Made by a program: the position numbers and the translations under genes. From Cupriavidus numazuensis (lineage in GTDB: Bacteria; Pseudomonadota; Gammaproteobacteria; Burkholderiales; Burkholderiaceae): DNA of 64,000 nucleotides. Positions 16,541 through 24,935 of this stretch are shown here, one piece after another (the stretch's first letter is position 1; each line of letters begins with the position of its first letter). The notes beneath the pieces are model-generated. The model searched no databases. It worked only from the letters and a program-made list of their open reading frames with translations, and was not told the DNA's origin. Location: positions 1 through 64,000 of the forward strand of contig NZ_CAJPVI010000018.1 in the NCBI RefSeq assembly GCF_905397435.1, written 5' to 3'.

Positions 16541-17842
16541 TTCGACCTTGCCATCGCGCTGGGCATCCTGGCGGCAAGCGGCCAGATTCCCACCGCCGAG
16601 CTGGACCAGTACGAATTCGCCGCCGAGCTGTCGCTGTCCGGCGACCTGCGCCCGGTGCGCGGCGCGCTGGCGATGGCCATGCGCCTGGCGCGCGAGAACG
16701 CCGCGCGGCAGGCCAGCGGCGCCAACCCTCGCGCGTTCCTGGTGGCCGCAGGCAACGGGGCCGAGGCGGCATTGATCGAAGACCTGGCCGTCCACAGCGG
16801 CACCACGCTGCGCGAGGTCTGCGCCCATTTCACGCCGCCGCACGACCGTCGGCTGGCCCGCGCGGTACCGGCCGCGCTCTCGCTGGTACCGGAACCGGGG
16901 CCGGACCTGCGCGACGTACGTGGCCAGGCGCAGGCGCGGCGCGCCATGGAAGTGGCTGCCGCAGGCCAGCATTCGGCCCTGCTCGTTGGACCTCCCGGCA
17001 CCGGCAAGTCGATGCTGGCCCAGCGGCTGCCGGGGCTGCTGCCGCCCATGTCGCTCGATGAAGCGCTCGAGTCAGCCGCCGTGCTCAGCCTGACGCCGGG
17101 CGGCTTCAAGCCGTCGCGATGGGGCGTGCGTCCGTGCCGGGCGCCTCACCACACCGCCTCGGGGCCGGCCATGGTTGGCGGCGGCGGGAATCCTCGCCCC
17201 GGCGAAATTTCGCTGGCCCACCACGGCGTGCTGTTTTTGGATGAGTTGCCGGAGTTCGACCGCAAAGTGCTGGAAGTATTACGCGAGCCGCTGGAATCCG
17301 GTCGCATCACCATTGCGCGCGCCGCCGGCCACGCTGACTTCCCGGCCTGCTTCCAGTTCGTGGCGGCGATGAACCCCTGCCCCTGCGGCTATCTCGGACA
17401 CCCTGAGCGCGCATGCCGCTGCACGCCGGACCAGATCCGGCGCTACCAGTCCAAGATTTCGGGGCCGCTGCTGGACCGGATCGACCTGCAGATCGAAGTG
17501 CCGGCCCAGGACCAGGGCGAGATGCTGGACGGGCCCGCGGGCGAGTCCAGCGAAGTCGTGCGCGCACGGGTGCTGGCCGCACGCGAGCGCCAGCTTGCGC
17601 GGCAGGGCAAACCCAACAGCGACCTGTCCGGGCGCGAGATCGACAAGCACTGTCCGCTGGAACCGACCGCCCAGGCCTTGCTGCGCGGGGCCATGGCCCG
17701 CCTGGCGTGGTCGGCGCGATCCTATTTCCGGGTGCTCAAGGTGGCTCGCACGATTGCGGATCTCGAAGGTGCCGAAGTCCTGACCACCGCGCACGTGGGC
17801 GAGGCGATCCAATACCGGCGCGCCTTGCGCACGCCGGGATGA
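16541..17842 (+). pseudogene. comM: comM (yifB) 3' fragment
   Basis: The frame resumes exactly at FDLAIALGILAASGQIP and continues to the normal C-terminus. It contains the AAA module: Walker A GPPGTGKSML (codons near 16990-17020), LFLDELPEFDRKVLEVLREPLE, the NPCPCGYLGH Cys motif and the C-terminal Mg-chelatase-like domain. All of the catalytic part of ComM is here, without its first 79 residues. An internal ATG such as 16676 could in principle start a shortened protein, but no ribosome site is apparent. Together with the fragment at 2115 it gives a normal length of about 510 residues. Confidence 0.95.
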
Positions 17843-17858
17843 GGGAGATCCGATGCGC

Positions 17859-18032
17859 TCAGCGGCGCGGCGGCACGCCGACAGGCGGATCGACCGGCGG
17901 GGGAACCGGGTCCTCTTCGGGCGGCAACGGCAGATCAGGCGGGACGCCCGGCGGCGGGGGATCGTCGACAGGCGGCACGGTATGCGTGGGGTGCGCAAAC
18001 GTGCCGGCTTGGGGGAACGGAATTGTCGGCAT
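17859..18032 (-). CDS. Short proline-rich protein
   Basis: The start at 18032 has GGAG nine bases upstream. The 57-residue product (MPTIPFPQAGTFAHPTHTVP and onward) is almost entirely Pro, Asp and Val in PPP-type runs (PPPPGVPPDLPLPPEEDPVP). No signal peptide or family was recognised. It sits between comM and the LysE exporter. It could be a disordered protein or chance reading of GC-rich DNA. Confidence 0.4.
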   Translation of the reverse strand: MPTIPFPQAGTFAHPTHTVPPVDDPPPPGVPPDLPLPPEEDPVPPPVDPPVGVPPRR

Positions 18033-18115
18033 TCGGGAGATCTCCGCGGCGAGGGGTCTCTCCCATTGAAGCAAACCGGGCGTCAAGCCGCCAGCACGCA
18101 ACCGGGCTGCGGCTA

Positions 18116-18763
18116 TCAGGCGTGCTGCCGCCGCACGAAGAACAACGCCGCCCCGACCGCCATCAGCACGCTGCCGAAGAAGCGGTTCTGCCAGCGCACG
18201 GCACGCGCGTTACGGAACAGGCCCTGCATGCGCGACGCCAGCAGCGCGTAGCCGTGCATGACGATCAGGTCCACGCCGCACATGGTCGCGGCCAAGATGG
18301 CGAGCTGCGGCGCCAGCGGGTGGGACGGGTCGATGAACTGCGGCAGCACCGCGACCATGAAAATGATGCCCTTCGGGTTGGTCACATTGGTTAGCAGGCC
18401 GGTGGCGAAACGCCGGCGCGGGCTCATGGGCGTCACGCGGACGGTGGTGTTGCCGCTGTCGGCGCCACCTTCCTCGACCTTCGCGCGCCATTGCTGCAGG
18501 CCCAGATAGATCAGGTACATCGCGCCGACGGTCTTGACCACGGCAAACGCGTGCTCCGACGCCAGCAGCAGCGCGCCGAGCCCGCCGCCGGCCACCAGCA
18601 GGATGATCACCAGCCCGGCCTGCAGGCCGAAGATCGTGGTCGACGTCCGACGCACGCCGTACGACAGGCCGTGGCTCATCGACAGCACCGCGCCCGAACC
18701 GGGCGACACCGCAATGACCCAGCACGCGGCGAAATAAGCCAGCCAGACTTCCCAACGCATCAC
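18116..18763 (-). CDS. LysE/RhtB family amino acid exporter
   Basis: The 215-residue protein has six hydrophobic segments and family hallmarks: WVIAVSPGSGAVLSMSHGLSYG near the N-terminus, AMYLIYLGLQQWR, and TGLLTNVTNPKGIIFMVAVLPQF. LysE/RhtB proteins export amino acids or analogues across the inner membrane. The substrate cannot be told from sequence. It stands alone, upstream of a lipoprotein gene on the same strand. Confidence 0.92.
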   Translation of the reverse strand: MMRWEVWLAYFAACWVIAVSPGSGAVLSMSHGLSYGVRRTSTTIFGLQAGLVIILLVAGGGLGALLLASEHAFAVVKTVGAMYLIYLGLQQWRAKVEEGGADSGNTTVRVTPMSPRRRFATGLLTNVTNPKGIIFMVAVLPQFIDPSHPLAPQLAILAATMCGVDLIVMHGYALLASRMQGLFRNARAVRWQNRFFGSVLMAVGAALFFVRRQHA

Positions 18764-18795
18764 TTCTCTCCTTCAGATAAACCTTACGGGGCGGA

Positions 18796-19392
18796 TCAGT
18801 ACGGATGGAATCCGCCCAGGAACTGCTCCACCTGCTCGGCGTTGCGCTGGTCGCGCGCGCCTTCGCCCGATTCCAGCACCACGGCCTGATAAGCGTGTGT
18901 GCCCACGGCCACGAGCCGCGCCGTCAGGCGGCGTGGCGACTGGTCCTGCGGCGACACGCCGCTGACCTGGACCTCTACACCATCGAGCGGCCGCGCCGGC
19001 TGGTCGGCGGACTGGATCGTCACCGGGCGTGTACGCGCGGGGTCGCCGGCATGCACGCCAAGGTTGGCCAGCAGACCGGACTGCATGGCGGCCAGCGCTT
19101 CGCGCCGCAACCCGGCGTCGTCAGACGGCAGCGTGACCACGCCGACGGCGAACAGCGTGTCGTCGACGCGGGCCGCCTGCATGGTCATCGGCAGCTTGTG
19201 TCCGGCGATGGCCACGTCGCGCGCGGCGCTCGTGGGCTTTGCCGGATAGAGCGCCGCATAGCCGCCCTCGCCCGACTGGATGGTGCGCCAGTCATAGCGC
19301 GGCGAACATGCGCCGAGCCAGGCCACGGCGAGCATGGCCGGCAGCACCAGGCGCAGCCGGGGGAACCACTGACAAACCTGAGGAAGGGGCAT
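18796..19392 (-). CDS. Putative lipoprotein of unknown function
   Basis: The 198-residue product has a hydrophobic signal (LRLVLPAMLAVAWLGAC) with a lipobox ending at Cys29, so it should be anchored to a membrane by lipidation. The mature part (SPRYDWRTIQSGEGGYAALY) is soluble, with conserved-looking Pro/Asp loops and a C-terminal helix (NAEQVEQFLGGFHPY). Similar conserved lipoproteins occur in Burkholderiaceae, but I know no function. It is divergent from the thioredoxin-like gene at 19520. Confidence 0.75.
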   Translation of the reverse strand: MPLPQVCQWFPRLRLVLPAMLAVAWLGACSPRYDWRTIQSGEGGYAALYPAKPTSAARDVAIAGHKLPMTMQAARVDDTLFAVGVVTLPSDDAGLRREALAAMQSGLLANLGVHAGDPARTRPVTIQSADQPARPLDGVEVQVSGVSPQDQSPRRLTARLVAVGTHAYQAVVLESGEGARDQRNAEQVEQFLGGFHPY

Positions 19393-19519
19393 CGGAGGAC
19401 GTGGCCGTACGGTGCGGCGCGTGTTATCGGGACCGGCGCACGGCTGGCGGGCACGCCTTGCCGTCGGGCGAAACCGGTATTATCGGGGAAGCGGCCCGCC
19501 CCTGCATGCCGCACTTCAC

Positions 19520-20035
19520 ATGATGCGCCCCCTCAATCCGATCACTGCGATCCCCCCGATCCGTCGCCCCTCCTTTCGTCTTGCGGCAGTCTTGCTGTTG
19601 ACGACGGCCACGCTCGCCAGCCCGGCTGGCGCTGGCACCGCACATCTGCCGCGCGCGACTGACCTGGCCACCCACACCGCAGAAGCGGCGCGGCGCGGCG
19701 AACCGCTCGTGGTACTGGTTTCGCTGCCCGACTGCGGCTATTGCGACACCGTACGCAAGAGCTACCTCGGCCCGCAGGCGGCGGCTGGCGAGATCGCCGT
19801 GCGCGAGATCGACATGACGGCCGACACGCCGCTGCGCGACACCGACGGCACCATGACCACCGCGCGCGCCTGGGCCCGGGCTCACCAGGTGCGGGTCGCG
19901 CCGACGGTGCTGTTCCTCGATCGCGATGGCAAGCAGGCAGCTTCCCCGCTGCGCGGCCTCCAGCCCGACTTCTACGGCGCCTATCTGGAACAGGCGCTGG
20001 GCCAGGCACGCGCTGCCGTCGCCGCCTCGCACTGA
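19520..20035 (+). CDS. Exported thioredoxin-fold protein (CGYC)
   Basis: From the ATG at 19520 (or 19523) the product is about 171 residues: a signal peptide (residues to about 38, ending SPAGAG), then a thioredoxin fold with the active-site motif CGYC in SLPDCGYCDTVRKSYL and the cis-Pro loop VAPTVLFLDRDG. It should act in the periplasm as a thiol oxidoreductase, similar to SoxW-type proteins. It precedes a TlpA-like protein on the same strand, so the two may share a redox job such as cytochrome c maturation; this is inference. Confidence 0.82.
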   Translation: MMRPLNPITAIPPIRRPSFRLAAVLLLTTATLASPAGAGTAHLPRATDLATHTAEAARRGEPLVVLVSLPDCGYCDTVRKSYLGPQAAAGEIAVREIDMTADTPLRDTDGTMTTARAWARAHQVRVAPTVLFLDRDGKQAASPLRGLQPDFYGAYLEQALGQARAAVAASH

Positions 20036-20153
20036 CCGGTCCCGGACTGCGGCCGATTGACGCAGGCGCCGGATGACAGCAACACCGCGCACACGGGTTT
20101 AGAATGGCCTGTTGCCAGTTAAACGGGCTCCGCCCCCGCCGGACCGCATTGCC

Positions 20154-20690
20154 ATGACAAACCCCGCATCCGCCACTTCGAAACCCCGCAAGCTTTGGCC
20201 CATTGCCGTGGCGCTCGTCGTCCTCGCCGCGCTGGGCTGGTTCGGCTATCGCGCGCTGTCGCCGTCGAGCCAGGTGCCTGCGGCCACGTTCACGCTGCTG
20301 TCGGGCGAGAAAGTCAGCACCGGCGACCTCAAGGGCAAGGTCTACCTGATCAATTTCTGGGCAACGAGCTGCGCCACGTGCGTCAAGGAAATGCCCGACA
20401 TGGTTCGCACCTACGAGCAGTACAAGGGCAAGGGCCTGGAGTTCGTGGCCGTGGCCATGAACTACGATCCGCCGATGTACGTGATGAACTACGCCAAGAC
20501 GCGCGGCCTGCCGTTCAAGGTCGCGATGGACTCGGACGGCGCGGCGGCCAAGGCCTTCGGCAATGTGCAGCTGACGCCCACCACCTTCGTCGTCGACAAG
20601 GACGGCCGCATCCTGAAGCGCTATGTCGGCGAGCCCGAGTGGGACGCCCTGCACAAGCTGCTCGACGGCGCGCTGGAGAAGGCCGCCTGA
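20154..20690 (+). CDS. TlpA-like membrane-anchored thioredoxin
   Basis: The start at 20154 gives 178 residues with an N-terminal anchor (WPIAVALVVLAALGWFGYRAL). The AhpC/TSA-thioredoxin fold follows, with NFWATSCATCVKEMP (active site CATC) and TPTTFVVDKDGRI carrying the cis-proline. TlpA/ResA proteins reduce or isomerise disulfides in the periplasm, often for cytochrome c biogenesis. The CATC pair is less usual than CPPC or CGPC. A strong terminator follows. Confidence 0.9.
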   Translation: MTNPASATSKPRKLWPIAVALVVLAALGWFGYRALSPSSQVPAATFTLLSGEKVSTGDLKGKVYLINFWATSCATCVKEMPDMVRTYEQYKGKGLEFVAVAMNYDPPMYVMNYAKTRGLPFKVAMDSDGAAAKAFGNVQLTPTTFVVDKDGRILKRYVGEPEWDALHKLLDGALEKAA

Positions 20691-20722
20691 CCGATTTCCC
20701 GGCAACGGCAGCGAAAGTTACG

Positions 20723-20750
20723 AAAAAGGTGCTCATCGAGCACCTTTTTT
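20723..20750 (+). terminator. Bidirectional hairpin terminator
   Basis: AAAAAGGTGCTC and GAGCACCTTTTTT form a perfect stem around a short AT loop; it has a T run on the plus strand and a T run on the minus strand as well. It closes the tlpA-like gene. Confidence 0.9.
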
Positions 20751-20798
20751 GTTGGGCGGCTGCCGCGTTCGCTCAAGCGGCTTGCATCACCGGCCTGT

Positions 20799-22976
20799 AT
20801 GGATATACAGTTTGCGCCAGTCTCATCCGCCCCGCGCCCTGGCGCTCCCGAACCGCCCGTGTCACTGGATCTTGCCCCTCTTGCGGAACGCCCGTCCGCT
20901 CCCTCCGCAGACGTCTCCCCGGACGCTGATGTTCCGGCATACCTCGCCCGGCTCAATCCGGAGCAACGCGCGGCGGTCGAGCACCACAGCGACAGCCCGC
21001 TGCTGATCATCGCCGGCGCAGGCTCGGGCAAGACCAACACACTCGCGCACCGCGTCGCACACCTCGTGCTCAATGGTGCCGATCCGCGCCGCATCCTGCT
21101 GCTCACGTTCTCGCGCCGCGCCGCGGCGGAGATGGGGCGGCGCGTGGAGCGCATCGTCGACCAGGCGCTTGGTACCAATACCGGCGCAGGCCGCGCCGCG
21201 CTGCAATGGTCCGGCACGTTCCACGCGATCGGCGCTCGCCTGCTGCGCGAGTATGCGGAGACGCTGGGCTTGTCGCCCGCATTCACGATCTGCGACCGTG
21301 GCGACGCCGCCGACCTGATGCACGTGGTACGGCACGACCTGGGGCTGTCGGAGCAGGCCAGCCGCTTCCCGAAAAAGGAAACCTGCCTGTCAATCTATTC
21401 GCGCGTGGTCAACACGCAGGCGCCGCTCGAAGACGTGCTCAAGCGCTGGTTCCCGCGCTACACCATGTGGGTCGATGCGCTGCGCACGCTGTTCGCGGGC
21501 TATGTGGAAGCCAAGCAGAAACAGCAGGTGCTCGACTACGACGACCTGCTGCTGTACTGGGCACAGGCGCTGACCGAACCCGCGATCGCGCAGGACATGG
21601 GCGCGCGCTTCGACCATATCCTCGTCGACGAATACCAGGACACCAATGCGCTGCAGGCGTCGATCCTGCTGGCGCTGCGGCCCGACGGGCGCGGCCTGAC
21701 CGTGGTCGGCGACGACGCGCAGTCGATCTACGCGTTCCGCGGCGCGACCGTACGCAACATTCTCGATTTCCCGGCGCAATTCGCGCCGGCCGCGCATCAG
21801 GTCACGCTGTCGCAGAACTACCGGTCGACGCAGCCGATCCTGCATGCCGCCAATGCGGTAATCGGGCTGGCTGCCGAGCGCTACACCAAGGATCTGTGGT
21901 CCGAGCGGACCTCGGCCGAGAAGCCTGGCGTGGTCGTCGTCAACGATGAAGCCGACCAGGCCCGCTTCGTGGTCGAGCGCGTGCTCGAGCGGCGCGAGGC
22001 GGGCCTGTCGCTGATGGCGCAGGCCGTGCTGTTCCGCGCCGCCGACCATAGCGCGCAGGTCGAGATCGAGCTGGCCCGGCGCAATATCCCGTTCGTGAAG
22101 TTCGGCGGGCTCAAGTTCCTCGAATCCACGCACGTGAAGGATGCGATGGCGGTGGTGCGCTGGCTGCAGAACCCGCTGGACCGCATCGCCGGGTTCCGCA
22201 CGCTGCAGTTGCTGCCGGGCATCGGGCCCAAGACCGCGGCGCGCGTGCTGGACGGACTCGCCGTCGCCACCGAGCCTCTATTCGCGCTGGAATCGTTCGA
22301 GCCGCCACCTGCTGCCGCGCCGGCCTGGACAGATTTCCTGGCGCTCGCCCGCGCGCTGCTGGGACCCGCATCGCCGTGGCCGTCGGAGTTCGAGCAGGTC
22401 GTCGCCTGGTATCAGCCGCATCTGGAGCGCATCCACGACGATGCCGCCGCGCGCATGGCCGACCTGCAGCAGCTCGAACGCATTGCCGCGACCTATGCCT
22501 CACGCGAGCGATTTCTGACCGAGCTGACTCTGGACCCGCCGAGCGCATCCAGCGATGAATCGGGCGTACCGCTGCGCGACGAGGATTTCCTGATCCTGTC
22601 GACCATTCACTCGGCCAAGGGCCAGGAATGGAAAGCGGTGTACGTGCTCAACGCCGTGGACGGCTGCATGCCGTCGGACCTGGCCACCGGCACCACGGAA
22701 GAGATCGAAGAGGAAAGACGGCTGCTGTATGTGGCGATGACGCGCGCCAAGGACCATCTCGATGTCGTGGTGCCGCAGCGCTTCTACGTGCACCAGCAAC
22801 CGGGGTTCGGCGACCGCCATGTGTATGCGTCGCGCACGCGCTTCCTGCCGAATCGCGTAATGCCGAATTTCTACAGCCGGTCCTGGCCGCCGCCGCCGAT
22901 GCCGGGGGAAGCGCCGTCGAAGGCGACGCTGGCGCCGGTGGATTTGGCTAGCAGGATGCGGAATATGTGGCGGTGA
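20799..22976 (+). CDS. UvrD/Rep-family ATP-dependent DNA helicase
   Basis: The 725-residue protein shows the SF1A helicase motifs in order: Q-motif LNPEQRAAVEH, motif I IIAGAGSGKTNTLAHR, Ia TFSRRAAAEMGRR, II HILVDEYQDTN, III VVGDDAQSIYAFRGA, IV SQNYRSTQPIL, V STIHSAKGQEWKAVYV, VI EERRLLYVAMTRAKDHL. A GIGPKTAARVLDG helix-hairpin-helix lies in the C-terminal half. The first 45 residues are a variable Pro/Ala tail. It should unwind DNA 3' to 5' in repair or restart. It is a stand-alone gene and not one of the nuclease-bearing AddAB/RecB types. Confidence 0.93.
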   Translation: MDIQFAPVSSAPRPGAPEPPVSLDLAPLAERPSAPSADVSPDADVPAYLARLNPEQRAAVEHHSDSPLLIIAGAGSGKTNTLAHRVAHLVLNGADPRRILLLTFSRRAAAEMGRRVERIVDQALGTNTGAGRAALQWSGTFHAIGARLLREYAETLGLSPAFTICDRGDAADLMHVVRHDLGLSEQASRFPKKETCLSIYSRVVNTQAPLEDVLKRWFPRYTMWVDALRTLFAGYVEAKQKQQVLDYDDLLLYWAQALTEPAIAQDMGARFDHILVDEYQDTNALQASILLALRPDGRGLTVVGDDAQSIYAFRGATVRNILDFPAQFAPAAHQVTLSQNYRSTQPILHAANAVIGLAAERYTKDLWSERTSAEKPGVVVVNDEADQARFVVERVLERREAGLSLMAQAVLFRAADHSAQVEIELARRNIPFVKFGGLKFLESTHVKDAMAVVRWLQNPLDRIAGFRTLQLLPGIGPKTAARVLDGLAVATEPLFALESFEPPPAAAPAWTDFLALARALLGPASPWPSEFEQVVAWYQPHLERIHDDAAARMADLQQLERIAATYASRERFLTELTLDPPSASSDESGVPLRDEDFLILSTIHSAKGQEWKAVYVLNAVDGCMPSDLATGTTEEIEEERRLLYVAMTRAKDHLDVVVPQRFYVHQQPGFGDRHVYASRTRFLPNRVMPNFYSRSWPPPPMPGEAPSKATLAPVDLASRMRNMWR

Positions 22977-22996
22977 GTGGAATGCTCACGCTCTTT

Positions 22997-23125
22997 GCTC
23001 CCCTCTCCCGCGAAGTGGGAGAGGGGTTGGGGGAGAGGGCCGGCGTACGCAATAGCGAAGGCCGTTACTTCGTCGAAGCTCCTGCCCTCTCCCCCGCCCC
23101 TCTCCCGCAAGCGGGAGAGGGGAGA
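22997..23125. repeat. Dispersed palindromic repeat, copy 1
   Basis: Two hairpins with a CTCTCCCGC/GCGGGAGAG core flank a conserved middle (CGTACGCAATAGCG, GTTACTTCGTCGAAG). The whole 129-bp unit is the inverted equivalent of 24414-24541. It lies between the convergent helicase and rlmI genes and may also terminate both. Confidence 0.85.
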
Positions 23126-23162
23126 AAGACAGTGGTCTATTAAAGGCCGCTGTCGACTCCCT

Positions 23163-24359
23163 TTAAGCCACCTTCTCCAGCAACAACCCCTTCAGGTACT
23201 CCCCTTCCGGGAATGCCGCGAGCATCGGGTGATCCGTGCCCGCCGACAGACGTCGCATGATGCGCGCATCGGCACGCGCGTCCGTCACCGCACCGGCCAC
23301 GATCTTCTGGAACAGCTCCATGCTGATCGCGCCCGAGCACGAGTACGTGAACAGCAGTCCGCCCGGACGCAGCAGTTGCATGCCGACGAGATTGATTTCC
23401 TTGTAAGCACGCGCGGCGCGGTCGATATGCTGCGACGACGGCGCGAACTTCGGCGGGTCGAGCACGATCAGGTCGAACTGGCGGCCCTCGGCGCGGAATT
23501 CGCGCAGGGTCTTGAACACGTCGGCATCGAGCCACGTCGCGCGGTTTTCGTCGAAGCCGTTGAGTGCGACATTGCCGGCAGCAATCTTCAGCGCCTCGCC
23601 CGAGGAGTCGATCGACGTCACGGAGGTAGCGCCACCGCGCAGCGCCGCCAGCGAAAAACCGCCTGTATAGCAGAAGCAGTTGAGCACCTCGCGGCCCGCC
23701 GCGAGGTCGCCCACGAGCTTGCGGTTGTCGCGCTGGTCGACATAGAAGCCGGTCTTGTGGCCGTTTCGCACGTCGACGTAGTAACGCACGCCATGCTCGG
23801 TCACCGACAGCGCCGGATCGGGCTCGGCGCCCGCGAGCACGCCGGTCACCAGTTCCAGTCCCTCGCGCTGGCGCACGGCGGCGTCGGAGCGCTCATATAC
23901 GTTCGGGCAACCAGTCTCCTTGACCAATGCCTGCACGATGGCGGTCTTCCAGTGCTCCACGCCCGCGGCGTTGAACTGGCACACGAGCTGGCCGCTTTCG
24001 CCATTGCCGTAGTAGTCGACGATCAGGCCCGGCAGTCGGTCGGATTCACCGAAGATCAGGCGTACCGCGTCGCTGTCCTTCACCCACTGGCGGCGATGCG
24101 CCACCGCCGCCGAGATGCGGCGCTTGAACATGGCGTGATCGACGGGCTCGTTCTCGTCGAACGTCCACACGCGCGCGCGGATCTGCGATTCGGGGCTGTA
24201 GGCGGCCTTGGCCAGGAAGCGGCCATCGGCGGCGCGCACGATGACGGTCGCGCCCGGCTCGCAGCGGCCTTCCGTGGTCGCAATGCCGGTCGCGTAGATC
24301 CAAGGGTGACGGCGCAGCAGGGATTTTTCCTTGCCGGGCTTGAGGGTGATGATGTTCAT
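23163..24359 (-). CDS. rlmI: 23S rRNA (cytosine-5) methyltransferase RlmI family
   Basis: The 398-residue protein has an N-terminal PUA-like domain (MNIITLKPGKEKSLLRRHPW), a middle EEHEE-type domain and a Rossmann methyltransferase: EVLNCFCYTGGFSLAALRGGA is SAM motif I and FDLIVLDPPKFAPS is motif IV. Length and order match YccW/RlmI, which methylates C1962 of 23S rRNA in E. coli. Inverted copies of a 129-bp repeat flank the gene. Confidence 0.9.
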   Translation of the reverse strand: MNIITLKPGKEKSLLRRHPWIYATGIATTEGRCEPGATVIVRAADGRFLAKAAYSPESQIRARVWTFDENEPVDHAMFKRRISAAVAHRRQWVKDSDAVRLIFGESDRLPGLIVDYYGNGESGQLVCQFNAAGVEHWKTAIVQALVKETGCPNVYERSDAAVRQREGLELVTGVLAGAEPDPALSVTEHGVRYYVDVRNGHKTGFYVDQRDNRKLVGDLAAGREVLNCFCYTGGFSLAALRGGATSVTSIDSSGEALKIAAGNVALNGFDENRATWLDADVFKTLREFRAEGRQFDLIVLDPPKFAPSSQHIDRAARAYKEINLVGMQLLRPGGLLFTYSCSGAISMELFQKIVAGAVTDARADARIMRRLSAGTDHPMLAAFPEGEYLKGLLLEKVA

Positions 24360-24413
24360 GTTGGTATGGGGAAAAGCTCGCCGTCGCAGAGCGCGTGTCT
24401 CATGCTACGGACA

Positions 24414-24541
24414 GCTCCCCTCTCCCGCCTGCGGGAGAGGGGTTGGGGGAGAGGGCAAGAGCGTCAACGAAGTGACGGGCGTCGATATTGCATACGCCTG
24501 CCCTCTCCCCCGGCCCCTCTCCCGCGCGCGGGAGAGGGGAG
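24414..24541. repeat. Dispersed palindromic repeat, copy 2
   Basis: The same unit as at 22997-23125 in opposite orientation: outer hairpins of CTCCCCTCTCCCGC type and the middle GTCAACGAAGTGACGG and ATTGCATACGCC. The two copies bracket rlmI as inverted repeats. Confidence 0.85.
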
Positions 24542-24577
24542 AAAACAATGTGGGAAGTGACGCAACAAAGCAATGCC

Positions 24578-24880
24578 TTACAGCACCACCTTCACCATCG
24601 GATGCGCCGTCAGCGCGCGATAGATATCGTCGAGCTGTTCGCGGCTCGTGACCCACACGGTCACGGTCAGGCCAAGGTAGTTGCCCTTGCTGGACGGACG
24701 CATTTCCATCTTGCCTGCGTCGAAGCCAGCGTCGAACTCCTGCACCAGCGCCACGATGGCTTCGGCAAAGCCGTCCTGCATCGCGCCCATTACCTTGATG
24801 GGGAAATGGCTGGGGTATTCGATCAGCGACTGTTCGGGCGGGATATCGCCCGGCTTGCCGCCAGTGTTATCGGCTGTCAT
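24578..24880 (-). CDS. ybeD: YbeD-family (DUF493) regulatory protein
   Basis: The start at 24880 gives 100 residues. Family landmarks are LIEYPSHFPIKVMGAMQDGF and SSKGNYLGLTVTVWVTSREQLDDIYRAL. The fold is an ACT-like alpha/beta sandwich. In many proteobacteria ybeD follows the dacA/dacC carboxypeptidase gene, as here, and precedes lipB; lipB is not in this window. Biochemical function remains unsettled. Confidence 0.9.
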   Translation of the reverse strand: MTADNTGGKPGDIPPEQSLIEYPSHFPIKVMGAMQDGFAEAIVALVQEFDAGFDAGKMEMRPSSKGNYLGLTVTVWVTSREQLDDIYRALTAHPMVKVVL

Positions 24881-24935
24881 ATCAGTTTCTCCGGCGGCCT
24901 GGTGCGCGACATGCGCGCCGGGCCGCTCCATCCCA

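Noticed and set aside
22997-23125. CRISPR-like repeats
   Set aside because: Repeats are hairpins with no regular spacers and no cas genes are nearby.
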